From Candidatus Faecicola pullistercoris (GTDB taxonomy: Bacteria > Bacillota > Clostridia > Christensenellales > CAG-917), in NCBI GenBank assembly GCA_018714105.1, contig DVNW01000004.1, positions 66,738 through 130,737 on the forward strand: a stretch of 64,000 bases of DNA. The letters run 5' to 3'. How positions within the stretch are numbered: the stretch's first letter is position 1; every line of letters begins with the position of its first letter. The notes beneath the pieces were generated by a model. That model ran no database searches. It was not told the DNA's origin and worked only from the letters and a program-made list of their open reading frames with translations. The position numbers and the translations under genes are program-made. This document shows, in pieces, positions 1-9,671 of the stretch.

Positions 1-2090
<2,090 letters not shown>

Positions 2091-2161
2091 TTTCGCTCTT
2101 TGACGATTTAAAGGTATTTTAATAAAATAGGGTGTAAAATTATAAATAAGCGTTTATTTAC

Positions 2162-2188
2162 TTGCAAAAAGACCGTTTATAGTATAAT
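2162..2188 (+). promoter_or_regulatory. Candidate sigma-A promoter for yajC
   Basis: TTGCAA at 2162-2167 and a perfect TATAAT at 2183-2188 are separated by 15 bases, shorter than the ideal 17. They lie 34 bases before the yajC ATG in an AT-rich gap that follows tgt. The -10 box is convincing; the spacing makes this a moderate call. Confidence 0.45.
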
Positions 2189-2221
2189 ATTAAAGCAATA
2201 AAATTACAGGAGTAAATCTAT

Positions 2222-2668
2222 ATGTTAAAAAATATTCTTGCCGCAACCGAAAGCGGCGCGGCCGAAGGCGGCGGCAACAGCTGGATTCTGATATTAGTTG
2301 TGGGCGCTATGTTCATAGTCATGATGGTTATGACCATTATACCTCAGAAAAAACGCCAGAAACAGATGCAGGAAATGATGAATAACCTCACAGTCGGCAC
2401 CAAAGTCATGACTATAGGAAGAATGATAGGCACCATTCAGTCCATAGATAACGAGCGCAATCAGATTATGCTCAACGTAGGTACTATCGACAGCCCCACC
2501 ATTATCACTATCGACAAAGCGGCTATCGGATACGTTATGGATAAAAACAACACCGCGGCTTCGTCCGATGCAATGCCCGTATCCGACGACAGTGCTTCAG
2601 TCGAAGTTTCCGAAGCGTCTTCCGTTCTCGAAGAGACCGAAAAGAAAGAAGACGACCTCAAAATCTGA
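2222..2668 (+). CDS. yajC: YajC, Sec translocon accessory subunit
   Basis: YajC is a small single-span membrane protein that associates with SecDF at the SecYEG translocon. The 148-residue product has a short N-terminus, one hydrophobic segment at about residues 20-40, then the typical IPQKKRQKQMQEM stretch and VGTKVMTIGRMIGTI, which matches the YajC core. The last 45 residues are an acidic, serine-rich tail longer than in many YajC proteins (usually about 90-110 residues in total). An AGGAG lies 8 bases before the ATG. A terminator follows directly. The position near secD and secF supports the call. Confidence 0.93.
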   Translation: MLKNILAATESGAAEGGGNSWILILVVGAMFIVMMVMTIIPQKKRQKQMQEMMNNLTVGTKVMTIGRMIGTIQSIDNERNQIMLNVGTIDSPTIITIDKAAIGYVMDKNNTAASSDAMPVSDDSASVEVSEASSVLEETEKKEDDLKI

Positions 2669-2686
2669 TAAAGACGGATTCGATTT

Positions 2687-2712
2687 AAAAGGCGCGTACG
2701 GCGCCTTTTTTA
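2687..2712 (+). terminator. Rho-independent terminator after yajC
   Basis: The stem GGCGC (2691-2695) and GCGCC (2701-2705), extended by AAAA/TTTT, has a 5-base loop and is followed by a run of Ts starting at 2706. It begins 19 bases after the yajC stop. Confidence 0.85.
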
Positions 2713-2763
2713 TTTTTCGGTAATAATGTGTTTGCCTGCGCATATATTTTAGCGAGGTGAAAC

Positions 2764-3141
2764 ATGAAAAAAACTTCTTTTATAACCGACGTTTTGCGTT
2801 CGGCTTTTCTGGCGCTTTTCATATCGCTGGCACTGATAATCGTGTTCGCCCTTGTCGTAAAAGCTACCGAGCTTTCCGACGGTGCGATCAAGCCCGTTTA
2901 TATAGGCATCAGAATTTTCTCTCTGCTGGTAGGACTTCTGATAGGAATACGCGAGCTTCGAGGCGGAATTTTAAAAGGACTTTCTGCCGGCGCGCTTTTC
3001 GTGCTGCTGGGATACCTTATGTTTGCGGCCCTGGACGGAGGGTTCGATACCGTGGCAATAACGGTTACCGACGTCGTCGCTTCGCTTACGGCGGGCGTGA
3101 TAAGCGGAATTTTAGCCGTAAATGTCAAAAAAAAGGCCTGA
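2764..3141 (+). CDS. Small four-span membrane protein, TIGR04086 type
   Basis: The 125-residue protein is almost entirely hydrophobic, with four likely membrane spans at about residues 12-32, 46-62, 70-90 and 97-118. The motif VGLLIGIRELRGGILKGLSAG between spans 2 and 3 and its position between yajC and scfA match the TIGR04086 family, whose function is unknown. A GAGGTG Shine-Dalgarno lies just before the ATG. An alternative overlapping frame starting at 2757 is rejected because its product is arginine-rich and not membrane-like. No function should be inferred beyond its regular neighbourhood next to the SCIFF genes. Confidence 0.85.
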   Translation: MKKTSFITDVLRSAFLALFISLALIIVFALVVKATELSDGAIKPVYIGIRIFSLLVGLLIGIRELRGGILKGLSAGALFVLLGYLMFAALDGGFDTVAITVTDVVASLTAGVISGILAVNVKKKA

Positions 3142-3145
3142 ACGC

Positions 3146-3174
3146 TTGAAATAACTTTGTAAATGTAGTATAAT
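3146..3174 (+). promoter_or_regulatory. Sigma-A promoter for scfA-scfB
   Basis: TTGAAA at 3146-3151 and TATAAT at 3169-3174 are exactly 17 bases apart, 35 bases before the scfA start. It begins 4 bases after the stop of the preceding gene, so the SCIFF precursor and maturase have their own transcription start. Confidence 0.85.
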
Positions 3175-3209
3175 TTAGTAAATAATACCGAAGTTACGGA
3201 GGGCTTAAT

Positions 3210-3380
3210 ATGAAACACTTTAATACCGTCGCAAAATCCTGCCTGGTCAAAGAGGGTAAAGTTGGTTGCGGTGAATGTCAATCCAGCTGTCAGTCCGCTT
3301 GCAAAACCAGCTGTACCGTCGGAAATCAGAGCTGCAAACAAAGAGAAGAAAAAATCAACACTGTTAAGAAAAACGGCTGA
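3210..3380 (+). CDS. scfA: SCIFF ranthipeptide precursor (six cysteines in forty-five)
   Basis: This 56-residue peptide is the precursor of the SCIFF ribosomal peptide, which the radical SAM enzyme ScfB crosslinks from Cys to a nearby residue. The core CGECQSSCQSACKTSC followed by TVGNQSC is the diagnostic motif, with the six cysteines at residues 20, 23, 27, 31, 35 and 42. The peptide starts MKHF, close to the family's MKHI. Two features differ from the usual roughly 46-residue form: a seventh cysteine at residue 11 in the leader, and a charged 14-residue tail after the last core cysteine. The ATG has a strong GGAGGG Shine-Dalgarno. scfB starts 13 bases after the TGA. The natural role of SCIFF is still unclear. 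Confidence 0.93.
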   Translation: MKHFNTVAKSCLVKEGKVGCGECQSSCQSACKTSCTVGNQSCKQREEKINTVKKNG

Positions 3381-3393
3381 TTTAAGCTGAAAA

Positions 3394-4743
3394 ATGGTAC
3401 ATACTTTTATATATACCCACAAGGGTAAGCCCCTGTATTTTGCATGGGACGTAGAAAGCGGCAGCCTTCACACTGTGGACAAAGCTGCTTTTTTAGTGCT
3501 GAAAAAAAGATATTCCGCATTGTCGGACGAAGAAGCGTCCGAATATTCCGAGCTTGATCCGGGCGTGGTTTGCGAAATAGAAACCGAATTGTCCGATATG
3601 GAAGCGGAAGGTACGCTTAACGCTCCCGAAAATATAGTAAATATACAAAAAAACGGCGAAATTAAGGCTTTATGCCTGCATATTTGTCACGACTGCAATC
3701 TTGCCTGCGAATATTGTTTCGCTAAGGAAGGCACCTACAACACCCCGCGCGACTATATGTCTTTCGAGGTCGGGAAAAAGGCGCTGGATTTTCTTATGGA
3801 AAAAAGCGGCAACAGGCATAATCTCGAAGTTGACTTTTTCGGCGGCGAACCTCTTATGAATTTCGACGTTGTAAAACAGCTTGTCGAATACGGCAGACGG
3901 CAGGCAGAGTCGCGAGGTAAGAACATTTCCTATACTCTTACCACCAACGGGGTGCTTCTCAACAAAGACGCCATAGATTATCTTAATGAAAATATGGACA
4001 ACCTTGTCATAAGCGTGGACGGACGCGAGTGCGTGCATAACGCCCTCAGAAAGACGCGCAACGGAAAGGGAAGCTACGCTCTTGCAATCAAGGCCGCAAA
4101 AGAGTTCAGAAAGGTGCGCGGCGACAAAAAGTATTATATAAGAGGTACTTTTACCGCCAACAATCTCGATTTTGCCGACGACGTCCTTCATCTTAACGAC
4201 TGCGGTTTCGATCAGATTTCGGTTGAACCCGTCGTTTTGCCCGAGTCTTCTCCGTATGCTTTAAAAAGCGAACATCTGCCCGCCATTCTCGCCGAATACG
4301 ACAGGCTTGCGGAGGAATATATAGAGAGAAGAAAAGGGGACAAATGGTTTAATTTTTTCCATTTTATGATTGACCTCGAAAACGGACCTTGCGTCAATAA
4401 ACGGCTTACCGGGTGCGGCGCGGGCTGCGAATACCTTGCCGTTACCCCGACGGGCGAAATATATCCTTGTCACCAGTTTGTCGGCAGCAAATATAAAATG
4501 GGCGACGTTACCACGGGGGAATTCGACCGTGACGTACAAAAAACTTTTTCGGCAGTAAACGTATATAAAAAGGAGAAATGCCGTTCGTGTTTCGCAAAAT
4601 ACTATTGCAGCGGCGGTTGTCTGGCCAACGCGTACAACTTCTCGGGCGACATTTCAAAACCCTTCGAGGGGGGCTGTGAAATGATGCGCAAACGCTTCGA
4701 ACTCAGCCTTGCTATATACGCCGTCGAAAAACAGGAACTTTAA
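3394..4743 (+). CDS. scfB: ScfB, radical SAM thioether-forming SCIFF maturase
   Basis: ScfB uses S-adenosylmethionine and iron-sulfur clusters to form the thioether link in the SCIFF peptide. The 449-residue product has an N-terminal peptide-recognition region (about 1-90), the radical SAM cluster motif C101-NLA-C105-EY-C108, and the GGEP motif (FFGGEPLMNF) about 40 residues later. The C-terminal SPASM-type region has many cysteines: GCGAGCEY, YPCHQF, CRSCFAKYYCSGGC and a late GCEMM. No Shine-Dalgarno is visible before the ATG, which suggests translational coupling to scfA 13 bases upstream. A strong terminator follows, so scfA-scfB is a closed two-gene unit. Confidence 0.95.
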   Translation: MVHTFIYTHKGKPLYFAWDVESGSLHTVDKAAFLVLKKRYSALSDEEASEYSELDPGVVCEIETELSDMEAEGTLNAPENIVNIQKNGEIKALCLHICHDCNLACEYCFAKEGTYNTPRDYMSFEVGKKALDFLMEKSGNRHNLEVDFFGGEPLMNFDVVKQLVEYGRRQAESRGKNISYTLTTNGVLLNKDAIDYLNENMDNLVISVDGRECVHNALRKTRNGKGSYALAIKAAKEFRKVRGDKKYYIRGTFTANNLDFADDVLHLNDCGFDQISVEPVVLPESSPYALKSEHLPAILAEYDRLAEEYIERRKGDKWFNFFHFMIDLENGPCVNKRLTGCGAGCEYLAVTPTGEIYPCHQFVGSKYKMGDVTTGEFDRDVQKTFSAVNVYKKEKCRSCFAKYYCSGGCLANAYNFSGDISKPFEGGCEMMRKRFELSLAIYAVEKQEL

Positions 4744-4747
4744 AAAC

Positions 4748-4770
4748 GCGACCTTCGGGTCGCTTTTTTA
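4748..4770 (+). terminator. Rho-independent terminator after scfB
   Basis: GCGACC (4748-4753), the stable TTCG tetraloop and GGTCGC (4758-4763) are followed by six Ts. It starts 5 bases after the scfB stop. Confidence 0.93.
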
Positions 4771-4851
4771 TATTTAATGCAATATTGTACCTTCCTGCGC
4801 GAAAAACAGTTAAAAAATACGCCTTAAATGACGGTAAATTATTGTTTTTGT

Positions 4852-4880
4852 TTGACTATAATATAAATTAATTATATAAT
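4852..4880 (+). promoter_or_regulatory. Sigma-A promoter for secD-secF
   Basis: TTGACT at 4852-4857 and TATAAT at 4875-4880 have a 17-base spacer. It lies 62 bases before the secD TTG start in an AT-rich gap after the scfB terminator. Confidence 0.85.
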
Positions 4881-4942
4881 ATTATCATTGCCTGCGTGCA
4901 TATGCGGGCGCATTAAATGCTGCTTTCAGGAGGGCATATATT

Positions 4943-6268
4943 TTGAGCAAGAAGAAATCCATAGTGGTTTTCGTGGTGCTGGCGGTATTTATCGTAGCGG
5001 CGGGAGTGCTTTCGGTAGTAAGCTTCCCCATAGGTCTTTACGATTATACCGGCTATGCGAAAGCCATTAAACTAGGTCTGGATTTGTCGGGCGGCGTCAG
5101 CGTGGTTTACGAAGTGGTTACCACCGAAGCCGACGGCACCGAAATTCCGTCGGACGTGCTCGACCAGCGTTGCCAGGGCGCGGTAGAAAGTTTACAGAAT
5201 CTGTTGCTTAGCAAAAGTTATCCCGAATCGGTCGTAACTTACAACAAGGGCGCGACTCCCACTATCAGGGTTGAAGTTCCCGACGTCGACGATCCCGAAA
5301 GGTTGTTTGACCTTATAGGACGTCCCGCTTCTTTGCAGTTTGTAAATCCCGACGACCACAGCGAAGTATATATCGAAGGTAAAAACCACCTCGACAACGC
5401 TTACGTGCTTGCGCACGAGACGATAAGCGGTAAATATGCCGTAGGCCTTCAATTCAATACGGAAGGCGCTAAAAAATTTGCCGAGGTTACAAAAGAGCTC
5501 AGCCAGGACGGGAGCACCACGGGTTACCTTACCATTCTCGTCAACGGCGAAGTGTTGATGGACCAAGTAAGCGTTTCTCAGGAGATTACGGGCGGTAATG
5601 CTACCATATCCTCTTCCAACGGTTACACCTTCGACGAAGCGTACGATTTGTCCACTTCTTTGCAGGCCGGTACTTTCGGCGTCGATCTGATTGAAAGAGA
5701 GACCAGAGTTTTAGGACCTACTCTCGGTGAAAACGCTATCCGTAACGGTCTTATCGCAGGCGCAATCGGTCTCGTACTGGTTATGCTATTCATGGTTGTA
5801 TTCTACCGTAAACTCGGCTTGCTTGCGAATATGGCTTTGCTGATATACGTAGAGTTACTGCTTATATTCTGCGCTATACTCCCTTGGGTACAGCTCACTC
5901 TTCCCGGTATCGCGGGTATCGTACTCGGTATCGGCATGGCGGTTGACGCCAACATAATTATTTTCGAAAGGACCAAGGACGAATTCCGAAACGGCAAAAC
6001 GCTTATCACCGCCATAGATACGGGCTTTAAAAAGGGTAGCGTTGCTGTTATCGACGCCAATATCACCACGCTTATCGGCGCGGTAGTCCTTTGGGTATTC
6101 GGCGGTTCTTCCATAGTAGGCTTCGCGGTTACGCTTTTCATAAGCATTATCATTTCCATGTTTACCGCGCTTGTCGTTACCAGAAGTCTTATTAAACTCG
6201 CCTTGCCGTTTGACAGTCAGAACGCGGGTGGCTACGGCTTGAAGAGGGAGGTTGCGAACAATGAGTAA
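4943..6268 (+). CDS. secD: SecD, protein translocase subunit
   Basis: SecD, with SecF, uses the proton gradient to help pull proteins across the membrane late in Sec export. The 441-residue product has one N-terminal span (about 5-25), a large outside domain, and five spans in the C-terminal third. The family motif LGLDLSGGVSVVYEV is near residue 40, and GMAVDANIIIFERTKDE marks spans 4-5. The start is TTG with AGGAGGG centred about 10 bases upstream. The stop overlaps the secF start by 8 bases (ATGAGTAA), so the pair is tightly coupled. Confidence 0.96.
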   Translation: MSKKKSIVVFVVLAVFIVAAGVLSVVSFPIGLYDYTGYAKAIKLGLDLSGGVSVVYEVVTTEADGTEIPSDVLDQRCQGAVESLQNLLLSKSYPESVVTYNKGATPTIRVEVPDVDDPERLFDLIGRPASLQFVNPDDHSEVYIEGKNHLDNAYVLAHETISGKYAVGLQFNTEGAKKFAEVTKELSQDGSTTGYLTILVNGEVLMDQVSVSQEITGGNATISSSNGYTFDEAYDLSTSLQAGTFGVDLIERETRVLGPTLGENAIRNGLIAGAIGLVLVMLFMVVFYRKLGLLANMALLIYVELLLIFCAILPWVQLTLPGIAGIVLGIGMAVDANIIIFERTKDEFRNGKTLITAIDTGFKKGSVAVIDANITTLIGAVVLWVFGGSSIVGFAVTLFISIIISMFTALVVTRSLIKLALPFDSQNAGGYGLKREVANNE

Positions 6269-7235
6269 TTTGAAAATAGTAAATAAATGGAAAATATGGT
6301 TTGCAATTCCCGCGGTTATAATGATAGCAGGTATTATAATGCTGTTCGTTCCCGGAATGAACGTGGGTATCGAGTTTACCGGCGGTACCATTATGACCGT
6401 TACGCTGGGCGAACTTGCCGACGGGGCCAATTATAACGCAAGCGTTGCCAAAATTACAGACATAATTGAAAAGAACGGCGGCGAAGTAAGCTATTTCCAG
6501 AAGTCTTCCGCTGAGGAAACTTCCAAATCGGCGATAGATTTCAGATTCAGAGTTAAAGGCGACTCCACTGATATCGTCAATCAGATTAAAAACGACGTTG
6601 CGGCCGAGTTCGGCGGAGATGCGGCCGATACCTCGTTTATAACAAGCGAAACCATCGGCGAAAGCGCAAGCCGCGACCTTTTGAAAAATGCCATACTCGG
6701 CGCCGCTATTGCAATTGCGCTGATCATGATTTACGTAATTATCAGGTTCGAATTCTGGAGCGGCGTTACCGCGGTACTCGCTCTTATTCACGACGTTTTC
6801 ATCATGATTGCGCTTACCGTAATATTCCAGATACAGGTAAACAGCAGTTTTGTTGCGGCGGTCATTACGATTATTGCATATTCGATTAATAACACCATAG
6901 TTATTTTTGACCGCATACGTGAAAGAATCAAACCTATCGACGACAAATCCCGTATCGATTATGCGGAAGTCGCCGACGAGGCCATCAACAATACGCTGAC
7001 CCGTACCTTGTTCACAAGCGCGACTACACTTATTACGGTTATATTCCTGGCGATACTGGGCGTTCCGTCGATGAGAGAATTCACTCTTCCCATTATATTC
7101 GGTCTTGTAGCCGGTACGTATTCTTCGATATTCCTGTCTACTCCGGCATGGGCGCTTATTAACAAAGCGATTTCAGACAGAAAGGGTAATTACAACAGGG
7201 TAAAAGGTAAAACAAAGTTCAAAAAACAAAGATAA
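6261..7235 (+). CDS. secF: SecF, protein translocase subunit
   Basis: SecF is the partner of SecD in the SecDF export motor. The 324-residue product has an N-terminal span, the GIEFTGGTIM motif near residue 40, and C-terminal spans with FEFWSGVTAVLALIHDVF and IAYSINNTIVIFDRIRER, both typical of SecF. The ATG at 6261 is chosen over an in-frame TTG at 6252 because GAGGGAGG sits about 9 bases before it. It overlaps the end of secD. A terminator follows the stop. Confidence 0.96.
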   Translation: MSNLKIVNKWKIWFAIPAVIMIAGIIMLFVPGMNVGIEFTGGTIMTVTLGELADGANYNASVAKITDIIEKNGGEVSYFQKSSAEETSKSAIDFRFRVKGDSTDIVNQIKNDVAAEFGGDAADTSFITSETIGESASRDLLKNAILGAAIAIALIMIYVIIRFEFWSGVTAVLALIHDVFIMIALTVIFQIQVNSSFVAAVITIIAYSINNTIVIFDRIRERIKPIDDKSRIDYAEVADEAINNTLTRTLFTSATTLITVIFLAILGVPSMREFTLPIIFGLVAGTYSSIFLSTPAWALINKAISDRKGNYNRVKGKTKFKKQR

Positions 7236-7238
7236 GAC

Positions 7239-7266
7239 AAAACCCGCCGCAAGCGGGTTTTGTTTT
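7239..7266 (+). terminator. Rho-independent terminator after secF
   Basis: AAAACCCGC and GCGGGTTTT form a stem with a CGCAA loop (core 7243-7257), followed by TTTTGTTTT. Only about 35 bases separate it from recJ and no promoter is visible there, so some readthrough into recJ is likely. Confidence 0.85.
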
Positions 7267-7302
7267 AAAACCGGGGGCGGAAATATTTACGGAGGAAACA
7301 AA

Positions 7303-9669
7303 GTGTCCATCACTTTTGAATGTAAGAAACAAACAGACTTATCGGCCGCCGCTTTGCTGGCCAGAAAGGCGGACGTCGATATCAAAACCGCGAAATTACT
7401 TATAGCGCGAGGTATAGACACGCCGGAAAAGGCGGTAAAATTTCTTAATCCCTCCGTTGACGATTTGCAGGATCCGTTTTCGATTGCGGGCATGACAGAG
7501 GTTGCCGAAAGAATAAAAAAGGCGATTGCCGACAAAGAACGTATTGTTATCTACGGCGATTACGATTGCGACGGCCTCTGCGCTACCACCATGCTTTGCA
7601 GGTTTTTGAGTTCTACAAACGAAGTCGGATACTTTATTCCTAACCGCATCGACGACGGTTATGGCATCACGCTGTCTACTATTGACGCATTTCTGGAAAA
7701 GTACGAGCCATCGCTGGTAATTACCGTGGATTGCGGCATTACGGCCATCAGCGAAACAGAATACCTTAAAAGCCGAGGAATAGACGTCATAATTACGGAT
7801 CACCACGAACCTCAGCAGGAAATACCCGACTGTATAGTAATTGACCCGAAAATCGAGAAAAAGGGTTTTTACGACTATTGCGGAGCCGGGCTTGTGTTTA
7901 AAATCATTCATGCCGTAGCAGGGCTCGACAAAGCTCTTGAATACGTTGATTATGCGGCTGTGGCAACAATAGCCGACATCGTACCGCTTACCGACGACAA
8001 CCGTATTATTACCACGCTCGGTCTTAAAAAGCTCAACAGCGCGACGGAGGCGAGGGAAGTAATAAGAACGGCCGCCCGACTGTTTCAGCGTAAAGAAGCA
8101 TACACTGCTTGGGATATAGCGTTTAAAGTAGCGCCCAGAGTCAATGCCGCGGGCAGACTGGGCGATGCAGATAAGGCTATGGAGCTATTCCTGTCGGATA
8201 ACCGTCGGCAGATTACCTCCATAATAATGGAGCTTGACGCCTACAATCAGCTTCGCCAGCAAAAGTGCGAAAAGCTGATAAACGAAGTAAAAGAACGCCT
8301 GAAAAACGTTGATCTGTCGCAAAAGAAAGTCCTCGTTCTGTCCGACGGAAACTGGGACGTGGGTATACTAGGTATTGCGGCGGCACGTATAAGCGAAAAT
8401 TTTATGCGTCCCGTAGTGCTGTTCGGACAGGCCGAGGACGGCAAGCTGCGCGGGTCGGCTCGCAGCATCGGTAAAATTAACGTGTTCGAGTGTCTTACTT
8501 CCTGCGCCGATTTATTTGTTTCCTACGGCGGTCATTCCGCAGCCGCAGGCGTAGTTATTTTACAGGAAAACCTTGAATTGTTCGATAAAAAGATTAACGA
8601 CTATGTCAATTTAACCTATAATTCAGAATACTTTAAACCTGTTTATCAGTACGACGCGGATATTTTGCCCGAGGAGTGTACTTTGGCTTTTGCTCGCGAA
8701 CTCGAAAAATTCGAACCTACCGGTTACGGTAATCCTCAGCCCGTGTTCCGACTGGCCGGACAGCCGTTGACGCGAAACGACTTTAAACCTATCGGATCCA
8801 CAATGCACGTCAAGGCTTGCTTAGGCGATATGGAACTCGTGTTTTTCGGCGGTAGAAAATATTATAATACTTACGTTGCCGAAATCGACGTATTGTTTAC
8901 CATGTCGGTGAAGTCTTTTCGCGACGCTTATTACATACAGGGCGTTATTAAAACAAGCGCGGTAAGGAAATTTATCGAAGTTTTCGACACTGCGGCCGAC
9001 TATCTCAAAATGTGTCAGCTCATAAGGGCGGACGTTGAACCTGCGCAATTGAAAATTTTACCCGGCACTCTTACGGATTTTGTCGGTAACGGTATTTTCG
9101 GGACGCTTATTATAGCTTCCGACCGTCAAACATATCTTTCCGTAATCGAAGAGTTTACTTCTGCGGGGAAATTTATTCTGCCTCAGGTTAGGTGGTCAAA
9201 AATGATAAATCCTTATAATTCCGTCGTGCTTTTGCCGGATACGGATTTCTGCTTCGATTATTACAACAACGTAATATTTGCCGATATGCCCGTCTGCGAC
9301 GGCTTTGCAGGTTATATCGCACCGTCGGGCAGTCGTATAAATATCTACCGCTTAAAAGACGCGAAACGTTGCGATATAAGTAAATTCGCCACGGAATTTC
9401 CGTCCGAAACCGAACTCCGTGCGATTTATATTGAAATAAATAAATTATTATCGTATAATAAAACGGCCGATACCGTGGATTTGTTTGATAAAATCAAAAG
9501 TACGGGTTATAATTATTCATATATCAAAACCGTTTTCGCTCTGGGCGTATTCGTCGACCTCGGCCTTATGGGGTTTGACGCTAAAAGCGGTTTCTTTATG
9601 ATAAAGGGAAAAAGCGCGAAACTGGACGATTCGCGGATATACAGGTTGGGAACACGGCTTAATCGTTAA
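7303..9669 (+). CDS. recJ: RecJ, single-stranded-DNA-specific 5'-3' exonuclease
   Basis: RecJ degrades 5'-ended single-stranded DNA in recombination and mismatch repair. The 788-residue product matches the length of Bacillota RecJ. DHH-family motifs are present: YGDYDCDGLCATT near residue 84, TVDCGI, and ITDHHEP near residue 165. The DHHA1 part has GRLGDADKAMELF and SYGGHSAAAGV near residue 410. An OB-like region and a C-terminal extension of about 200 residues follow, as in other Bacillota. The start is GTG, 7 bases after a GGAGG. relA begins 2 bases after the stop. Confidence 0.96.
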   Translation: MSITFECKKQTDLSAAALLARKADVDIKTAKLLIARGIDTPEKAVKFLNPSVDDLQDPFSIAGMTEVAERIKKAIADKERIVIYGDYDCDGLCATTMLCRFLSSTNEVGYFIPNRIDDGYGITLSTIDAFLEKYEPSLVITVDCGITAISETEYLKSRGIDVIITDHHEPQQEIPDCIVIDPKIEKKGFYDYCGAGLVFKIIHAVAGLDKALEYVDYAAVATIADIVPLTDDNRIITTLGLKKLNSATEAREVIRTAARLFQRKEAYTAWDIAFKVAPRVNAAGRLGDADKAMELFLSDNRRQITSIIMELDAYNQLRQQKCEKLINEVKERLKNVDLSQKKVLVLSDGNWDVGILGIAAARISENFMRPVVLFGQAEDGKLRGSARSIGKINVFECLTSCADLFVSYGGHSAAAGVVILQENLELFDKKINDYVNLTYNSEYFKPVYQYDADILPEECTLAFARELEKFEPTGYGNPQPVFRLAGQPLTRNDFKPIGSTMHVKACLGDMELVFFGGRKYYNTYVAEIDVLFTMSVKSFRDAYYIQGVIKTSAVRKFIEVFDTAADYLKMCQLIRADVEPAQLKILPGTLTDFVGNGIFGTLIIASDRQTYLSVIEEFTSAGKFILPQVRWSKMINPYNSVVLLPDTDFCFDYYNNVIFADMPVCDGFAGYIAPSGSRINIYRLKDAKRCDISKFATEFPSETELRAIYIEINKLLSYNKTADTVDLFDKIKSTGYNYSYIKTVFALGVFVDLGLMGFDAKSGFFMIKGKSAKLDDSRIYRLGTRLNR

Positions 9670-9671
9670 TT

